From the NCBI GenBank assembly GCA_947460915.1, contig CANHKJ010000006.1, positions 1 through 27,406 on the forward strand: DNA of 27,406 nt, written 5' to 3'. The number at the start of each line of letters is the position of its first letter. Position 1 is the first letter of the stretch. The position numbers and the translations under genes are program-made. The notes beneath the pieces were generated by a model. That model did no database searches, was not told the origin of the DNA, and worked only from the letters and a program-made list of their open reading frames with translations. The stretch comes from Verrucomicrobiia bacterium (lineage in GTDB: Bacteria > Verrucomicrobiota > Verrucomicrobiia > Verrucomicrobiales > Akkermansiaceae). Shown piece after piece: positions 8,077 through 15,991 of the stretch.

Positions 8077-8871
8077 TTAGACCGCAATGCCTTCTGGAAT
8101 TTTTGCGTAGATTGTATCAGCGTTTACAGTAGCTGTAGCAGCATTGAGCATGTCTTCTGCGGCTTTGATCGAATCAGAAGTCAAAGCGCTAAGTTGGTTC
8201 TTGAAGTAGAAGAACATGGAAATGCAGGGAATGGCGTTAATCAAACCCCAAAGAGTGGTCAAAAGCGCAACCGAAATGTCACCAGCAAGCTGAGACGGGT
8301 CAGCAGAGCCAGATTCAGCCAAGGTGCCGAAGCAACCAACCATCCCGATAACCGTTCCCAGCAGTCCAAGCATCGGTGATGCCTGAGCGCAAAGAGAGAT
8401 GTAGTTGATCCAAGTCATCGATTTGCGAGTCTCGTTTGTCGTGAAGTCCGCCATGGCATCTTCTACTTGATCGCGGCCGAGGTCCTCGGGGCGAGTTGCG
8501 TCGATGTTAGGGAAAGAATAAGCAACCAAACGGCCGAGGTAGCTGGGATGAGAAGCAGCAAGCTCAATGGCTGAGCGCACGCGGACATTTGCCATGTGAT
8601 CCATGAGAGCTGCCTTCAAGTCTTCAGGGATGTATTTGGCTTTCGTCAAGTTCATGAAGCAAAAGATCGTGAGGGCAATAAAGGCAACAATAGCAGCACC
8701 GATGAAAAGCATGGTCGGGCCACCGTCAATGACCCATTTTGTAAGGAGTGATTTCTTAACAACTGGAGCGTCTGCTGCTGCCTGTGCGAACAGTGCAGGC
8801 ATGGTGACAAGACCGGTAGTTAGCATGGCAGCCACAAACTTGGTGCGGGATGAAACGAGTTTTTGAATCAT
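8077..8871 (-). CDS. exbB: MotA/TolQ/ExbB proton channel family protein
   Basis: This 264-residue protein has an N-terminal hydrophobic segment resembling a signal sequence (residues 12-33, ending near LFAQAAA), a second helix about 50-72, and two further helices about 160-185 and 205-228. The family motif ASPMLGLLGTVIGMVGCFG is present at the third helix. In the family it forms the pentameric stator channel that uses proton flow to drive ExbD. The extra N-terminal signal-like segment is common in Planctomycetes and Verrucomicrobia ExbB proteins. It is the first gene of the minus-strand operon exbB-exbD-exbD-TPR-TPR. No Shine-Dalgarno is visible before the ATG. Confidence 0.93.
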   Translation of the reverse strand: MIQKLVSSRTKFVAAMLTTGLVTMPALFAQAAADAPVVKKSLLTKWVIDGGPTMLFIGAAIVAFIALTIFCFMNLTKAKYIPEDLKAALMDHMANVRVRSAIELAASHPSYLGRLVAYSFPNIDATRPEDLGRDQVEDAMADFTTNETRKSMTWINYISLCAQASPMLGLLGTVIGMVGCFGTLAESGSADPSQLAGDISVALLTTLWGLINAIPCISMFFYFKNQLSALTSDSIKAAEDMLNAATATVNADTIYAKIPEGIAV

Positions 8872-9090
8872 AGGAGTAAGATGTAGGTTAATTGTGTGCA
8901 GGCGGTTATTCCCAATTTTTTAAGTTCACAGCAAGAACGAATTTATTTTTTTTTGCTCTGATTTCTTGGTTGACAACTCAGCCGACAATTTCCCTAACGA
9001 GGCAACCTAAAAATTTCTTAGATAAAACTGACCAGCATTACGCTTTACAAGGTAGCACACCTTCCTAGAGTCAGATCAGCTTCACAACCC
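8872..9090. other. divergent intergenic region, exbB / uxaC
   Basis: These 219 A+T-rich bases lie between two divergent operons and must hold both promoters. A perfect TTGACA occurs on the plus strand at 8970-8975, but the hexamer 17 bases later (CCTAAC) is a poor -10, so no promoter is called. No riboswitch-like fold or coding sequence was recognised. Confidence 0.5.
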
Positions 9091-10494
9091 ATGACATACC
9101 TACACGATCACTTTTTCTTGCTCTCCGAGACAGCCCAACGCCTCTTTCACGAAGTCGCGAAACACGAGCCGATTTATGATTACCACTGCCATCTCTCGCC
9201 CCAAGAAATTGCCCAAAACCATCGATGGGAGAACATCACCGAGCTATGGCTGGGCGGCGACCACTACAAGTGGCGACTGATGCGCGCCAACGGCATTGCA
9301 GAGCGATTGATCACAGGTGATGCGTCTCCGCGTGAAAAATTCCAAGCCTGGGCCGAGACCGTGCCCCAGACCTTGCGCAACCCAATGCATCACTGGGTTC
9401 ACATGGAGCTGCGCAGCTACTTCGGCATTTACGAACTTCTGAGTCCAGCAACGGCGGAATCGATCTGGACGCGTTGCAACGCGCGACTCGCCGAGCCAGA
9501 CTTCTGTGTGCATGGAATTCTCGAAAAATTCCGCGTGCAGATGGTAGGTACCACCGATGACCCAGCCGACCCGCTCGATCACCACATCGCGATTGCCCAA
9601 AGCGGCCTCAGCACAGAGGTGCTCCCAACATTCCGGCCCGATAAAGCCTTCGCGATCGATCAATCATTTTATCGCAGCTGGATCGAAAAACTCGCTGCCA
9701 CGGCAAATATGCCGATCGTGGATGTCGCCAGCTTATTTTCCGCATTGCGCAAACGTCATGATGATTTCCATGCAGCAGGAGCACGCATGTCCGACCACGG
9801 GCTCGACCGCTGTCCCGCCCTGCCCTGCTCGGATGCGGAGGCGGAAAGCATTTTCCAAAAAGCACTCAGAGGCCAAGCCATATCCGCTACGGAAAAAGAA
9901 CAGTTTACCTTCGCACTGATGCTTTTCTTCGGCCAGCTCGATGCCGAAAAAGGCTGGACCAAGCAACTCCACCTCGGCCCATTCCGCAACGTCAGCTCTC
10001 GCATGGCCAGCGCACTCGGACCCGATAGCGGCTTCGATACGATCGGCGACAGCCCGCAAGGCCACGGCCTTGTCACCTACCTCGATGCCCTCGCCTGCCG
10101 CGATCAACTCCCCGGCGTGATCCTCTACAACATCAATCCGCGGGACAATTATCTCTTCGCTGCCATGACGGGAGCATTCCAAGATGGCAGTCGTCCTGGC
10201 AAAATCCAGTTTGGCTCTGGTTGGTGGTTCCTTGATCAAAAACACGGCATGGAACTGCAACTCAATGCACTCTGCTCCACAGGTCTGCTCTCGCGCTTCG
10301 TCGGCATGCTCACCGACTCACGCAGCTTTCTATCCTTTCCTCGCCACGAATACTTCCGCCGCATTTTGTGCAACATGATTGGTAGCGAAGCGGAACGCGG
10401 TGAGTTACCCGATGATTTTGAGACCCTCGCTCAGCTTGTGCGCCAAGTTTGCTCCCTCAATGCCAAACAAATGCTGGCAACCACATCGCTCTAA
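9091..10494 (+). CDS. uxaC: glucuronate isomerase
   Basis: This 467-residue enzyme of the amidohydrolase superfamily converts D-glucuronate to fructuronate (and D-galacturonate to tagaturonate) in the cytoplasm. Family landmarks are the N-terminal metal-binding YDYHCHLSPQEIA (residues 29-41), ENITELWLGGDHYKWRLMRA (48-67), the TTDDPADPLDHH segment (about 154-165) and GSGWWFLDQKHGMELQLNA near the C-terminus. The length matches known UxaC (about 465-470). The rest of the hexuronate pathway (UxuA, UxuB, transporter) is not in the window. The CAP-domain gene follows after 6 bases, so the two are probably cotranscribed. It suggests growth on uronic acids from plant or algal polysaccharide. Confidence 0.96.
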   Translation: MTYLHDHFFLLSETAQRLFHEVAKHEPIYDYHCHLSPQEIAQNHRWENITELWLGGDHYKWRLMRANGIAERLITGDASPREKFQAWAETVPQTLRNPMHHWVHMELRSYFGIYELLSPATAESIWTRCNARLAEPDFCVHGILEKFRVQMVGTTDDPADPLDHHIAIAQSGLSTEVLPTFRPDKAFAIDQSFYRSWIEKLAATANMPIVDVASLFSALRKRHDDFHAAGARMSDHGLDRCPALPCSDAEAESIFQKALRGQAISATEKEQFTFALMLFFGQLDAEKGWTKQLHLGPFRNVSSRMASALGPDSGFDTIGDSPQGHGLVTYLDALACRDQLPGVILYNINPRDNYLFAAMTGAFQDGSRPGKIQFGSGWWFLDQKHGMELQLNALCSTGLLSRFVGMLTDSRSFLSFPRHEYFRRILCNMIGSEAERGELPDDFETLAQLVRQVCSLNAKQMLATTSL

Positions 10495-10500
10495 CTCGCC

Positions 10501-11517
10501 ATGAGAAAACTTCTGCTCTCCCTATCGACCATCGTGCTGCTCCAGCCCGTGCATGCACAGGCTACTAGCGCCGATGAACTGCTCGCGGCGCTTCAAACCT
10601 GCATGGAGAGAGGAAAACCCGCGGCAGATCTCATCGATACCCTTGAGGAACTGCCGAGTGAAGAGATCAAAAAACTCATCCCCAACCTCGAAAAAGCATG
10701 GCCTAAAATCCGCGATGCATACATCACCGCGCTCCAGTCCACAGCGAAAACTTACAATTCAGGCCCTACGAAAAACCAGAATCAGGCACGCATTCGCCAG
10801 TTGCGCGAGGATTTCCAAAATGTTTACCGACTGGATGAAAATGCGATGAAGCCATTGCTCAAGAGCAAGAGCATGCCCGCCATCGCGGAGCTGCGCAGCT
10901 TGATGCTGCCCACACCTGAGCAACTGCTCAAACTGGGCGGCGAACCTTTGGCGAAACTGCGTCACGGGGCGATCGAGCTCGCAACCTTTCGCGATGCTGC
11001 TCTAGAAACAGACCTCTCCACCATTGAAGTCGATGCGGTAAAAACCTTACAAGCTGCTGAGAAAAAAGCGGCCGAAGATATTTCAGCTCTGCCAAAAGAC
11101 GCGCTGCGGATCTTAGCAGCCAATGAAAAAATCGCCCTCAAAGACGAAGTGCCCGAGCAGGAAGTCAAAGGTGTAGAGGAGTGCAATCTGTGGCGCTTGT
11201 TAGCAGGGCTCAATGCTTGCGAGCTCGATCCCAAACTCTGCGAGGCTGCAAGAGATCACTCAAAAGACATGGCGGAAAAAAGTTTTTTCGCCCATGAGAG
11301 CCCCGTTCCAGGGAAAACAACTCCTTGGGATCGCGCCAAGAATTTCGACACCACAGCCTCTGGGGAAAATATTTTCATGGGATCGAACTCTCCCAACTCG
11401 GCCAATAGCGGTTGGTTTTTCTCCCCCGGGCACCACAAGAACATGTTTAATGCGGGGCAACGCCGCATCGGACTCGGGCAACACGGCAGCCACTGGACCC
11501 AACTCTTCGGGCGCTGA
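10501..11517 (+). CDS. exported CAP (SCP/PR1)-domain protein
   Basis: This 338-residue protein has a signal peptide (MRKLLLSLSTIVLLQPVHAQ). Residues about 25-215 form a Lys/Glu/Ala-rich, mainly helical region without a recognised domain. The C-terminal CAP domain (about 225-338) shows ARDHSKDMAEKSFFAHESP, GENIFMGSN, SPGHHKNMFNAGQRRIGLG and a terminal HWTQLFGR, so both cavity His and the Glu of GEN are retained. CAP proteins are secreted, and some bacterial ones act on the wall or bind lipids; the role here is unknown. The gene starts 6 bases after uxaC. The 3' end is only 9 bases from the convergent LysR gene, with no obvious terminator. Confidence 0.85.
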   Translation: MRKLLLSLSTIVLLQPVHAQATSADELLAALQTCMERGKPAADLIDTLEELPSEEIKKLIPNLEKAWPKIRDAYITALQSTAKTYNSGPTKNQNQARIRQLREDFQNVYRLDENAMKPLLKSKSMPAIAELRSLMLPTPEQLLKLGGEPLAKLRHGAIELATFRDAALETDLSTIEVDAVKTLQAAEKKAAEDISALPKDALRILAANEKIALKDEVPEQEVKGVEECNLWRLLAGLNACELDPKLCEAARDHSKDMAEKSFFAHESPVPGKTTPWDRAKNFDTTASGENIFMGSNSPNSANSGWFFSPGHHKNMFNAGQRRIGLGQHGSHWTQLFGR

Positions 11518-11526
11518 TCTTTTTGC

Positions 11527-12438
11527 TTATTCTTTTCGTAATAGCAAATCGATCAGAGGGTGTTTGATTTTCCTCTCTGCCGTGATCGCATAAATGGTTG
11601 TCTTGATTTCGTCCGTAGCCCCCAATATCTCTAAGCGATATCGTTTTGCTGTATCAGCAGCCACAGCGCTTGGTGTCACTATATAGCCGTGTCCCTCTGC
11701 GGCAGCAATTTTGGCAAACGCGGGATCTTCAAACTCGCCGATAATCTTGGAAGCAATCTTGTGCCGAAAAAACCACTTTTCGAGATCGCGGCGCATGATG
11801 CAATTGTGCGTGGGTAACAATGCACGAGCTTGATTCAAAGACCGAGGAAATCGACCTATGAGCTTCTTCGCAAAAGCCTTGGTACCCAAAAATGAAACAC
11901 CGCTTGTGCTGAGCTCATGGTTGAAAAATCGGCTCATTTCACCGGAAGAAGCAGTCTCATCGGCAATTACCAAATCCAAGCGATGCTGAAGCAACATCGT
12001 CAAAAGATCTCCGAGTTTGCCCTCTTGACAGGAAATCCGATTCTCTTCGTTCTGAAATGCCGGGCGCAGCAATTGATAGCAGAGCATCTTAGGCAAGGCG
12101 TCGATCACTCCTACGTGTAAATGAAGTCGCCGGCCAGACAAGCCTGTGGAAGCAGATTTCGTTATCTCAACCCCTAAAGTGAAGATGTCTTCTGCATATT
12201 GCACAATCGACTGTCCAAACTCAGTGAGTCGCAATGCTCTGCCAGATGTGAAAAACAACTTTTCTCCCAATACATCTTCCAGTTGCTTGATCTGCGTGCA
12301 AATGGATGATTGAGACACATGCAACTTTTCCGCAGCCATGCGTAGCCCACCCTCCATTGCCACCGCATAAAAATAACGTAGGTGATGAAAATTCAAATCG
12401 TTGCTATATAACTCTTTCATTTTTTGGAATAAATACAT
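11527..12438 (-). CDS. LysR-family transcriptional regulator, NhaR-like
   Basis: This DNA-binding regulator has up to 303 residues. The winged helix-turn-helix is at about residues 15-75 (LRMAAEKLHVSQSSICTQIK as the HTH core, then LEDVLGEKLF). The effector domain follows. The N-terminal LNFHHLRYFYAVAMEGG and the C-terminal GEFEDPAFAKIAAAEG and ITAERKIKHPLIDLL resemble NhaR, the activator of Na+/H+ antiporter genes in enterobacteria. Start is uncertain: ATG 12438 or ATG 12420; no good Shine-Dalgarno supports either, although AAAGAA precedes 12438. It diverges from the TerC/Alx gene with a T-N11-A dyad between them, so it probably controls that gene and itself. Confidence 0.88.
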   Translation of the reverse strand: MYLFQKMKELYSNDLNFHHLRYFYAVAMEGGLRMAAEKLHVSQSSICTQIKQLEDVLGEKLFFTSGRALRLTEFGQSIVQYAEDIFTLGVEITKSASTGLSGRRLHLHVGVIDALPKMLCYQLLRPAFQNEENRISCQEGKLGDLLTMLLQHRLDLVIADETASSGEMSRFFNHELSTSGVSFLGTKAFAKKLIGRFPRSLNQARALLPTHNCIMRRDLEKWFFRHKIASKIIGEFEDPAFAKIAAAEGHGYIVTPSAVAADTAKRYRLEILGATDEIKTTIYAITAERKIKHPLIDLLLRKE

Positions 12439-12443
12439 TGATT

Positions 12444-12460
12444 CTTTGAAATAGTCAAAG
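12444..12460. promoter_or_regulatory. candidate LysR-type operator (T-N11-A dyad)
   Basis: CTTTGA-AATAG-TCAAAG is a perfect 6-base inverted repeat with a 5-base centre. Positions 12446-12458 fit the LysR box form T-N11-A. It sits between the divergent LysR start (12438) and the TerC start (12487). TTGAAA at 12446-12451 could double as a -35 element on the plus strand, but no good -10 is seen at the right distance. Function is inferred from sequence and position only. Confidence 0.45.
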
Positions 12461-12486
12461 TGTTTTATTTGATTACGATCGACGCT

Positions 12487-13446
12487 ATGGAACCAATTAT
12501 AGGAACGGTTGTTGCCAACAGTGTTTGGCTTTGGGTAGGGTTTAACGTCTTCGTTCTGTGCATGCTCGCACTTGACTTAGGAGTATTCCATAAGAAATCA
12601 CACATTGTGAGCTTCAAAGAGTCGATCACTTGGACCGTCGTCTGGGTGACACTAGCCATGATATTCAATTTGGGAATTGCTCACTACATGGGTAAGGACA
12701 AAGCCCTCGAATTCTTTACTGGCTACGTCATCGAAAAATCGCTCAGCGTTGATAACATCTTCGTCTTTGCATTGCTGTTTACTGCTTTTGCGGTGCCTCC
12801 ACTCTATCAGCACAAAATTCTATTTTGGGGCATCATCGGTGCACTGGTGATGCGAGCCGGCATGATCGCGCTAGGAGCTGCATTGATTTCTAATTTCACT
12901 TGGATTATTTACGTATTTGGCATTTTCCTCATTCTCACGGGAATCAAGATGCTAATCAAAAGCGACGAAACCTACGATCCCAAGAAAAGCATCGTGTTTA
13001 AGCTATTCCGCAAGGTTATGCCTGTGACCGACACCTATCACGGTGATAAATTTCTCGTTCGTCAAAATGGCATCCTCACAGCAACACCGATGCTCATGGT
13101 GCTAGTTCTCGTCGAATTTACCGATGTCATTTTCGCAGTTGATTCGATCCCAGCTATCTTCGCCGTCACCAAAGATCCGTTCATCGTCTACACCTCTAAT
13201 GTTTTCGCGATCCTCGGCCTGCGCTCACTCTATTTCGCCCTTGCGGGAGTCATGGACAAATTCCACTACCTCAAGACAGGCTTGGCTCTCGTTCTCGGAT
13301 TTGTCGGAACAAAAATGCTACTGTCCCACAGTGACTGGAAAATTGATTCAAACCACTCGCTCATCGTCATTCTCGCCATCCTCGCAACCTCAGTTATCGG
13401 TTCCTTGGTGATACCGAAAAAAGCCGAAGAGAAAAAGGAAGATTGA
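12487..13446 (+). CDS. TerC/Alx-family integral membrane protein
   Basis: This protein has about 319 residues and about nine membrane helices. Typical TerC features are LWVGFNVFVLCMLALDLGVF with the buried Asp, FFTGYVIEKSLSVDNIFVFA and VLVEFTDVIFAVDSIPAIFA, the last two carrying the acidic residues proposed to bind metal. It ends with a Lys/Glu-rich cytoplasmic tail. TerC relatives such as Alx and MeeY have been linked to Mn2+ export, alkaline pH response or metalation of secreted enzymes. A GTG at 12460 would add 9 residues and overlap the dyad; the ATG at 12487 fits the family N-terminus better. The 48-base upstream region is too short for the riboswitch that controls E. coli alx. A strong terminator follows. 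Confidence 0.9.
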   Translation: MEPIIGTVVANSVWLWVGFNVFVLCMLALDLGVFHKKSHIVSFKESITWTVVWVTLAMIFNLGIAHYMGKDKALEFFTGYVIEKSLSVDNIFVFALLFTAFAVPPLYQHKILFWGIIGALVMRAGMIALGAALISNFTWIIYVFGIFLILTGIKMLIKSDETYDPKKSIVFKLFRKVMPVTDTYHGDKFLVRQNGILTATPMLMVLVLVEFTDVIFAVDSIPAIFAVTKDPFIVYTSNVFAILGLRSLYFALAGVMDKFHYLKTGLALVLGFVGTKMLLSHSDWKIDSNHSLIVILAILATSVIGSLVIPKKAEEKKED

Positions 13447-13472
13447 TGAAATTTCATAACATTTGATAACAA

Positions 13473-13504
13473 AAAAGCGGCAGAGCTCTCACTCTGCCGC
13501 TTTT
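13473..13504. terminator. bidirectional intrinsic terminator, terC / tlpA
   Basis: AAAAGCGGCAGAG (13473-13485) and CTCTGCCGCTTTT (13492-13504) form a perfect 13-base-pair stem with a 6-base loop. The A-run and T-run on either side let it act on both strands, ending the plus-strand terC and the minus-strand thioredoxin gene. Confidence 0.9.
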
Positions 13505-13524
13505 GATTTTTCCTAGTAGAGCAT

Positions 13525-14019
13525 TTACTTCGCCACGGCTTTCAAGGCGTCCTTCACGGCACGCTTGAAGTCACCGTCGGATGGGTGACCGTGCCATGTC
13601 AATTTGCCATCGGCACCAAACACAGCAACGTGAGGAATGCCGTTGAAAGGAACTGGCAAGTTAGCGCCGCTCATCACCGGATACTTCACTCGCGCATCCT
13701 TGAGCACATCAAGGATCGCCTCTTTGCTGCTATTTTGCGATTCAAAGCCCAGCACGACCAGTCCTTTTTTCTCACCCGAGCGAGCGAGGCGCTGCATCTC
13801 AGGCAAGCTAGCGATGCATGGAGGGCACTTTACACCCCAAGCCTCGATCACTACGACTTTCCCCTCGAGGGCCTTCGCGTCGAACTCAGCGTCATTGACG
13901 ACCGTGCCATAGCTCACTTTTTCCAAGCTGACATCAGGAACCGCAGCGGCATCCTTTTCTTTCGCGTGCAAAAAGAGAGGAGCCAGGACAATGGCAGCAA
14001 ATGTGTAATATTTTTTCAT
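13525..14019 (-). CDS. exported TlpA/ResA-like thioredoxin-fold protein
   Basis: This protein has about 164 residues with a signal peptide (MKKYYTFAAIVLAPLFLHAK) and a thioredoxin fold. The active site is a CxxC in VVVIEAWGVKCPPCIASLPE (about residues 55-74, CPPC). The cis-Pro segment is GIPHVAVFGADG. Such proteins are periplasmic thiol:disulfide oxidoreductases that often serve cytochrome c maturation, although the substrate here is unknown. An in-frame ATG at 14148 would overlap the previous gene by about 79 bases and remove the signal peptide from the N-terminus, so the ATG at 14019 is used. It starts 50 bases after the upstream gene on the same strand. Confidence 0.88.
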   Translation of the reverse strand: MKKYYTFAAIVLAPLFLHAKEKDAAAVPDVSLEKVSYGTVVNDAEFDAKALEGKVVVIEAWGVKCPPCIASLPEMQRLARSGEKKGLVVLGFESQNSSKEAILDVLKDARVKYPVMSGANLPVPFNGIPHVAVFGADGKLTWHGHPSDGDFKRAVKDALKAVAK

Positions 14020-14069
14020 ATTGTTGTTGTTGGTTACGGATGATAGAACGACACAAATAGGCAAAATAT

Positions 14070-15497
14070 TCAAGATTTTTTCCAGCGACCATGGCGCAGC
14101 ACCTCGGGTGGAACCAGTTTCTCCCAAGCTGGCTCCCCACGCAGCCACATCTCGCGCACTTCGTAGCTGCTGGTAAACATCAACTCGGCATCGCCTTCGG
14201 GGATCTCACGAATCTGCTCAATGCCCATCAAGTATTCGAGCAATTTTTTCTGTTCATCAGGCACGCGCGCCGTCGCAGCGCTCAGCACCTCTTTCGTGCC
14301 AAGATGCGCCATCGGATACACATACAAGCGCAAGCCATTGCGCAGCATGCGTCCAAACGATTCAAGCAATCCACCCGGCACTTCTTCATACCACTTTTCT
14401 TGGAACAGCTCTTCAAACAACGGCACGCCCATGACTATGCCCACAGGCTTTCTCGTGTGACGGGTCACAAACTCACTCAGGCGGAAAAATCGAGCGTATT
14501 TCGAGATCAGCACATGCTTGCCGAGCGCTTGCAACACGTCAGCGCGAGCGAGGAAATCATCTTTGTTGACCGTGCCCTCATGCGTCAGCAGGTTTTTCAT
14601 CGTCAACTCCATCACCTCCAAGCACCCTTCCGCCTGATCTCCGTAGTCAGCACGAAATGCCGCCGACCCGCGCGCTAACATATCCATGTGGAGTTTGGTC
14701 ACAGGGTCAAAACTTCCGCGCTTGAGCAGAACCGGTTTTCCGTAAAACACATCCGCCGCCTGTTGGATCGAGCCATCTGGACCAAACAACGCCGCATCGG
14801 CCAAACCATATTCCACCAGCGATAGCGCACAAATCCGATCCTCGAACTCGCGCGTCGCAAATGCAGGGCCATTGCAATGCAGCATGTCGATTTCCACACG
14901 TCGGCGATCCAATCCATCCATCAGACCTTGCAGCATTTCCGGCAGTGATTCGCGCAAATAAAAGGCAGCCGTGAGCAAGTTCACGCCCAACACCCCTAGC
15001 GCCGCCGCCTGTTCCGCGTTGGTATCATCCAACAAACGAACATGCAAAAGCACCTGATTCACTCCACCGCGTGGCTCATCCTGAAAACGAATCCCCATCC
15101 AACCCTGACAGCAACTACTATCGACATCCTTGAATCCCCTAGCACGCACCGTATCTGCTAGAGCAAAAAACGTCGAACGCTCGCCACGTTTGGCATCCAA
15201 GCGCTGTTGCAGAATACCGAACTCGTGGTCGAGCATCGCCCGCAAGCGTTGGCAAGAAACATAGCGGTCCGAGCGCCCGTAGATTTCATCGCTGAAGGTC
15301 ATGTCGTAGGCCGACATCGTCTTGGCCACCGTTCCGGCTGCGCCGCCTGCGCGGAAAAACCAGTTGGCGATTTCTTGTCCTGCGCCGATCTCAGCGATGG
15401 TGCCGTAGATCATAGGATCCAAATTGATCGTTAGGGCTTTTTCCAAGGTACCCTTCGCGTAGTGGACAGAATTGTTCGGAGAAACATCGCTCGTCAT
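14070..15497 (-). CDS. conserved protein with nucleotidyltransferase-like motif (function uncertain)
   Basis: This soluble protein has about 475 residues. Recognisable family segments are LEKALTINLDPMIYGTIAEI, GAGQEIANWFFRAGGAAGT and KTMSAYDMTFSDEIYGRSDR near the N-terminus, and LKRGSFDPVTKLHMDMLARG in the middle. The last resembles the first nucleotide-binding motif of NadD-type adenylyltransferases, except that the second His lies in LHMD. I recall related proteins in Bacteroidetes carrying the automatic names 'nicotinate-nucleotide adenylyltransferase' or 'TonB-dependent receptor'; the second is certainly wrong, since no signal peptide or beta-barrel pattern is present. The start ATG at 15497 (MTSDVSPNN) is preferred to 15521. 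It lies between the SH3 gene and the thioredoxin gene, probably in one operon. Confidence 0.8.
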   Translation of the reverse strand: MTSDVSPNNSVHYAKGTLEKALTINLDPMIYGTIAEIGAGQEIANWFFRAGGAAGTVAKTMSAYDMTFSDEIYGRSDRYVSCQRLRAMLDHEFGILQQRLDAKRGERSTFFALADTVRARGFKDVDSSCCQGWMGIRFQDEPRGGVNQVLLHVRLLDDTNAEQAAALGVLGVNLLTAAFYLRESLPEMLQGLMDGLDRRRVEIDMLHCNGPAFATREFEDRICALSLVEYGLADAALFGPDGSIQQAADVFYGKPVLLKRGSFDPVTKLHMDMLARGSAAFRADYGDQAEGCLEVMELTMKNLLTHEGTVNKDDFLARADVLQALGKHVLISKYARFFRLSEFVTRHTRKPVGIVMGVPLFEELFQEKWYEEVPGGLLESFGRMLRNGLRLYVYPMAHLGTKEVLSAATARVPDEQKKLLEYLMGIEQIREIPEGDAELMFTSSYEVREMWLRGEPAWEKLVPPEVLRHGRWKKS

Positions 15498-15537
15498 GCA
15501 AGACGACCATGCTCTGATCACTGCCGATGATCAATCC

Positions 15538-15882
15538 TCAATCTGCCGCTTTCAGCAAATAATCTGCCACCCAGCCCTCTTGGCCAGCTTCATTGCGACA
15601 CCAATGCCAGCGATGAATTTGTTTCATCGAATCAAGCACATCGCCACGCTTCAATGTTAGTACCGTCGGATCAAAGGCACTGATCGCCGAAAATCTTCCC
15701 TCGCCCAGCGGTTCGAGAATTTCCTCTGGGACGTAGCCATTTTTGCCATCGCGATTTTCCGCCCACACCCAGCCCGGCCAGGTTTGATCACAAACACCTG
15801 TAGTTACCTCATCCCCTGGCGAAAGAAATAAGGGATCGCTATCACGGTCTTCATAGTCGGCATTGGCAACAAATTTCGTCAT
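15538..15882 (-). CDS. SH3-domain-containing protein
   Basis: This 114-residue protein lacks a signal peptide. Two SH3-like modules can be seen. The first (about 1-58) is ADYEDRDSDPLFLSPGDEV followed by WPGWVWAENRDGKNGYVPEE. The second (about 62-114) is LTLKRGDVLDSMKQIHRWHW followed by CRNEAGQEGWVADYLL. Each has the ALYDY-like opening, a central Trp and the GYVP/GWVA closing strand. The ATG at 15882 is chosen because translation from 15918 adds a stretch with no domain similarity. Partner and role are unknown. The 40-base gap to the next gene suggests cotranscription. Confidence 0.75.
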   Translation of the reverse strand: MTKFVANADYEDRDSDPLFLSPGDEVTTGVCDQTWPGWVWAENRDGKNGYVPEEILEPLGEGRFSAISAFDPTVLTLKRGDVLDSMKQIHRWHWCRNEAGQEGWVADYLLKAAD

Positions 15883-15991
15883 GCACACGAGCCTAGCCAC
15901 ACCCCACAAGCATGGCAAGAAGTTCCTGCGCGTCCGGCTGAAGTTTGCTTTAAGGTTGTCAACGCCGAGGAAATGACTAGGTTTGGCCTCG

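Noticed and set aside
9733..10260. 175-codon minus-strand frame inside uxaC
   Set aside because: It lies wholly opposite the well-conserved uxaC and resembles no family; it is a shadow frame.
12439..12486. Possible yybP-ykoY/alx-type riboswitch before the TerC gene
   Set aside because: Only 48 bases separate the divergent genes, too few for that RNA element, and a LysR-box dyad explains the space better.
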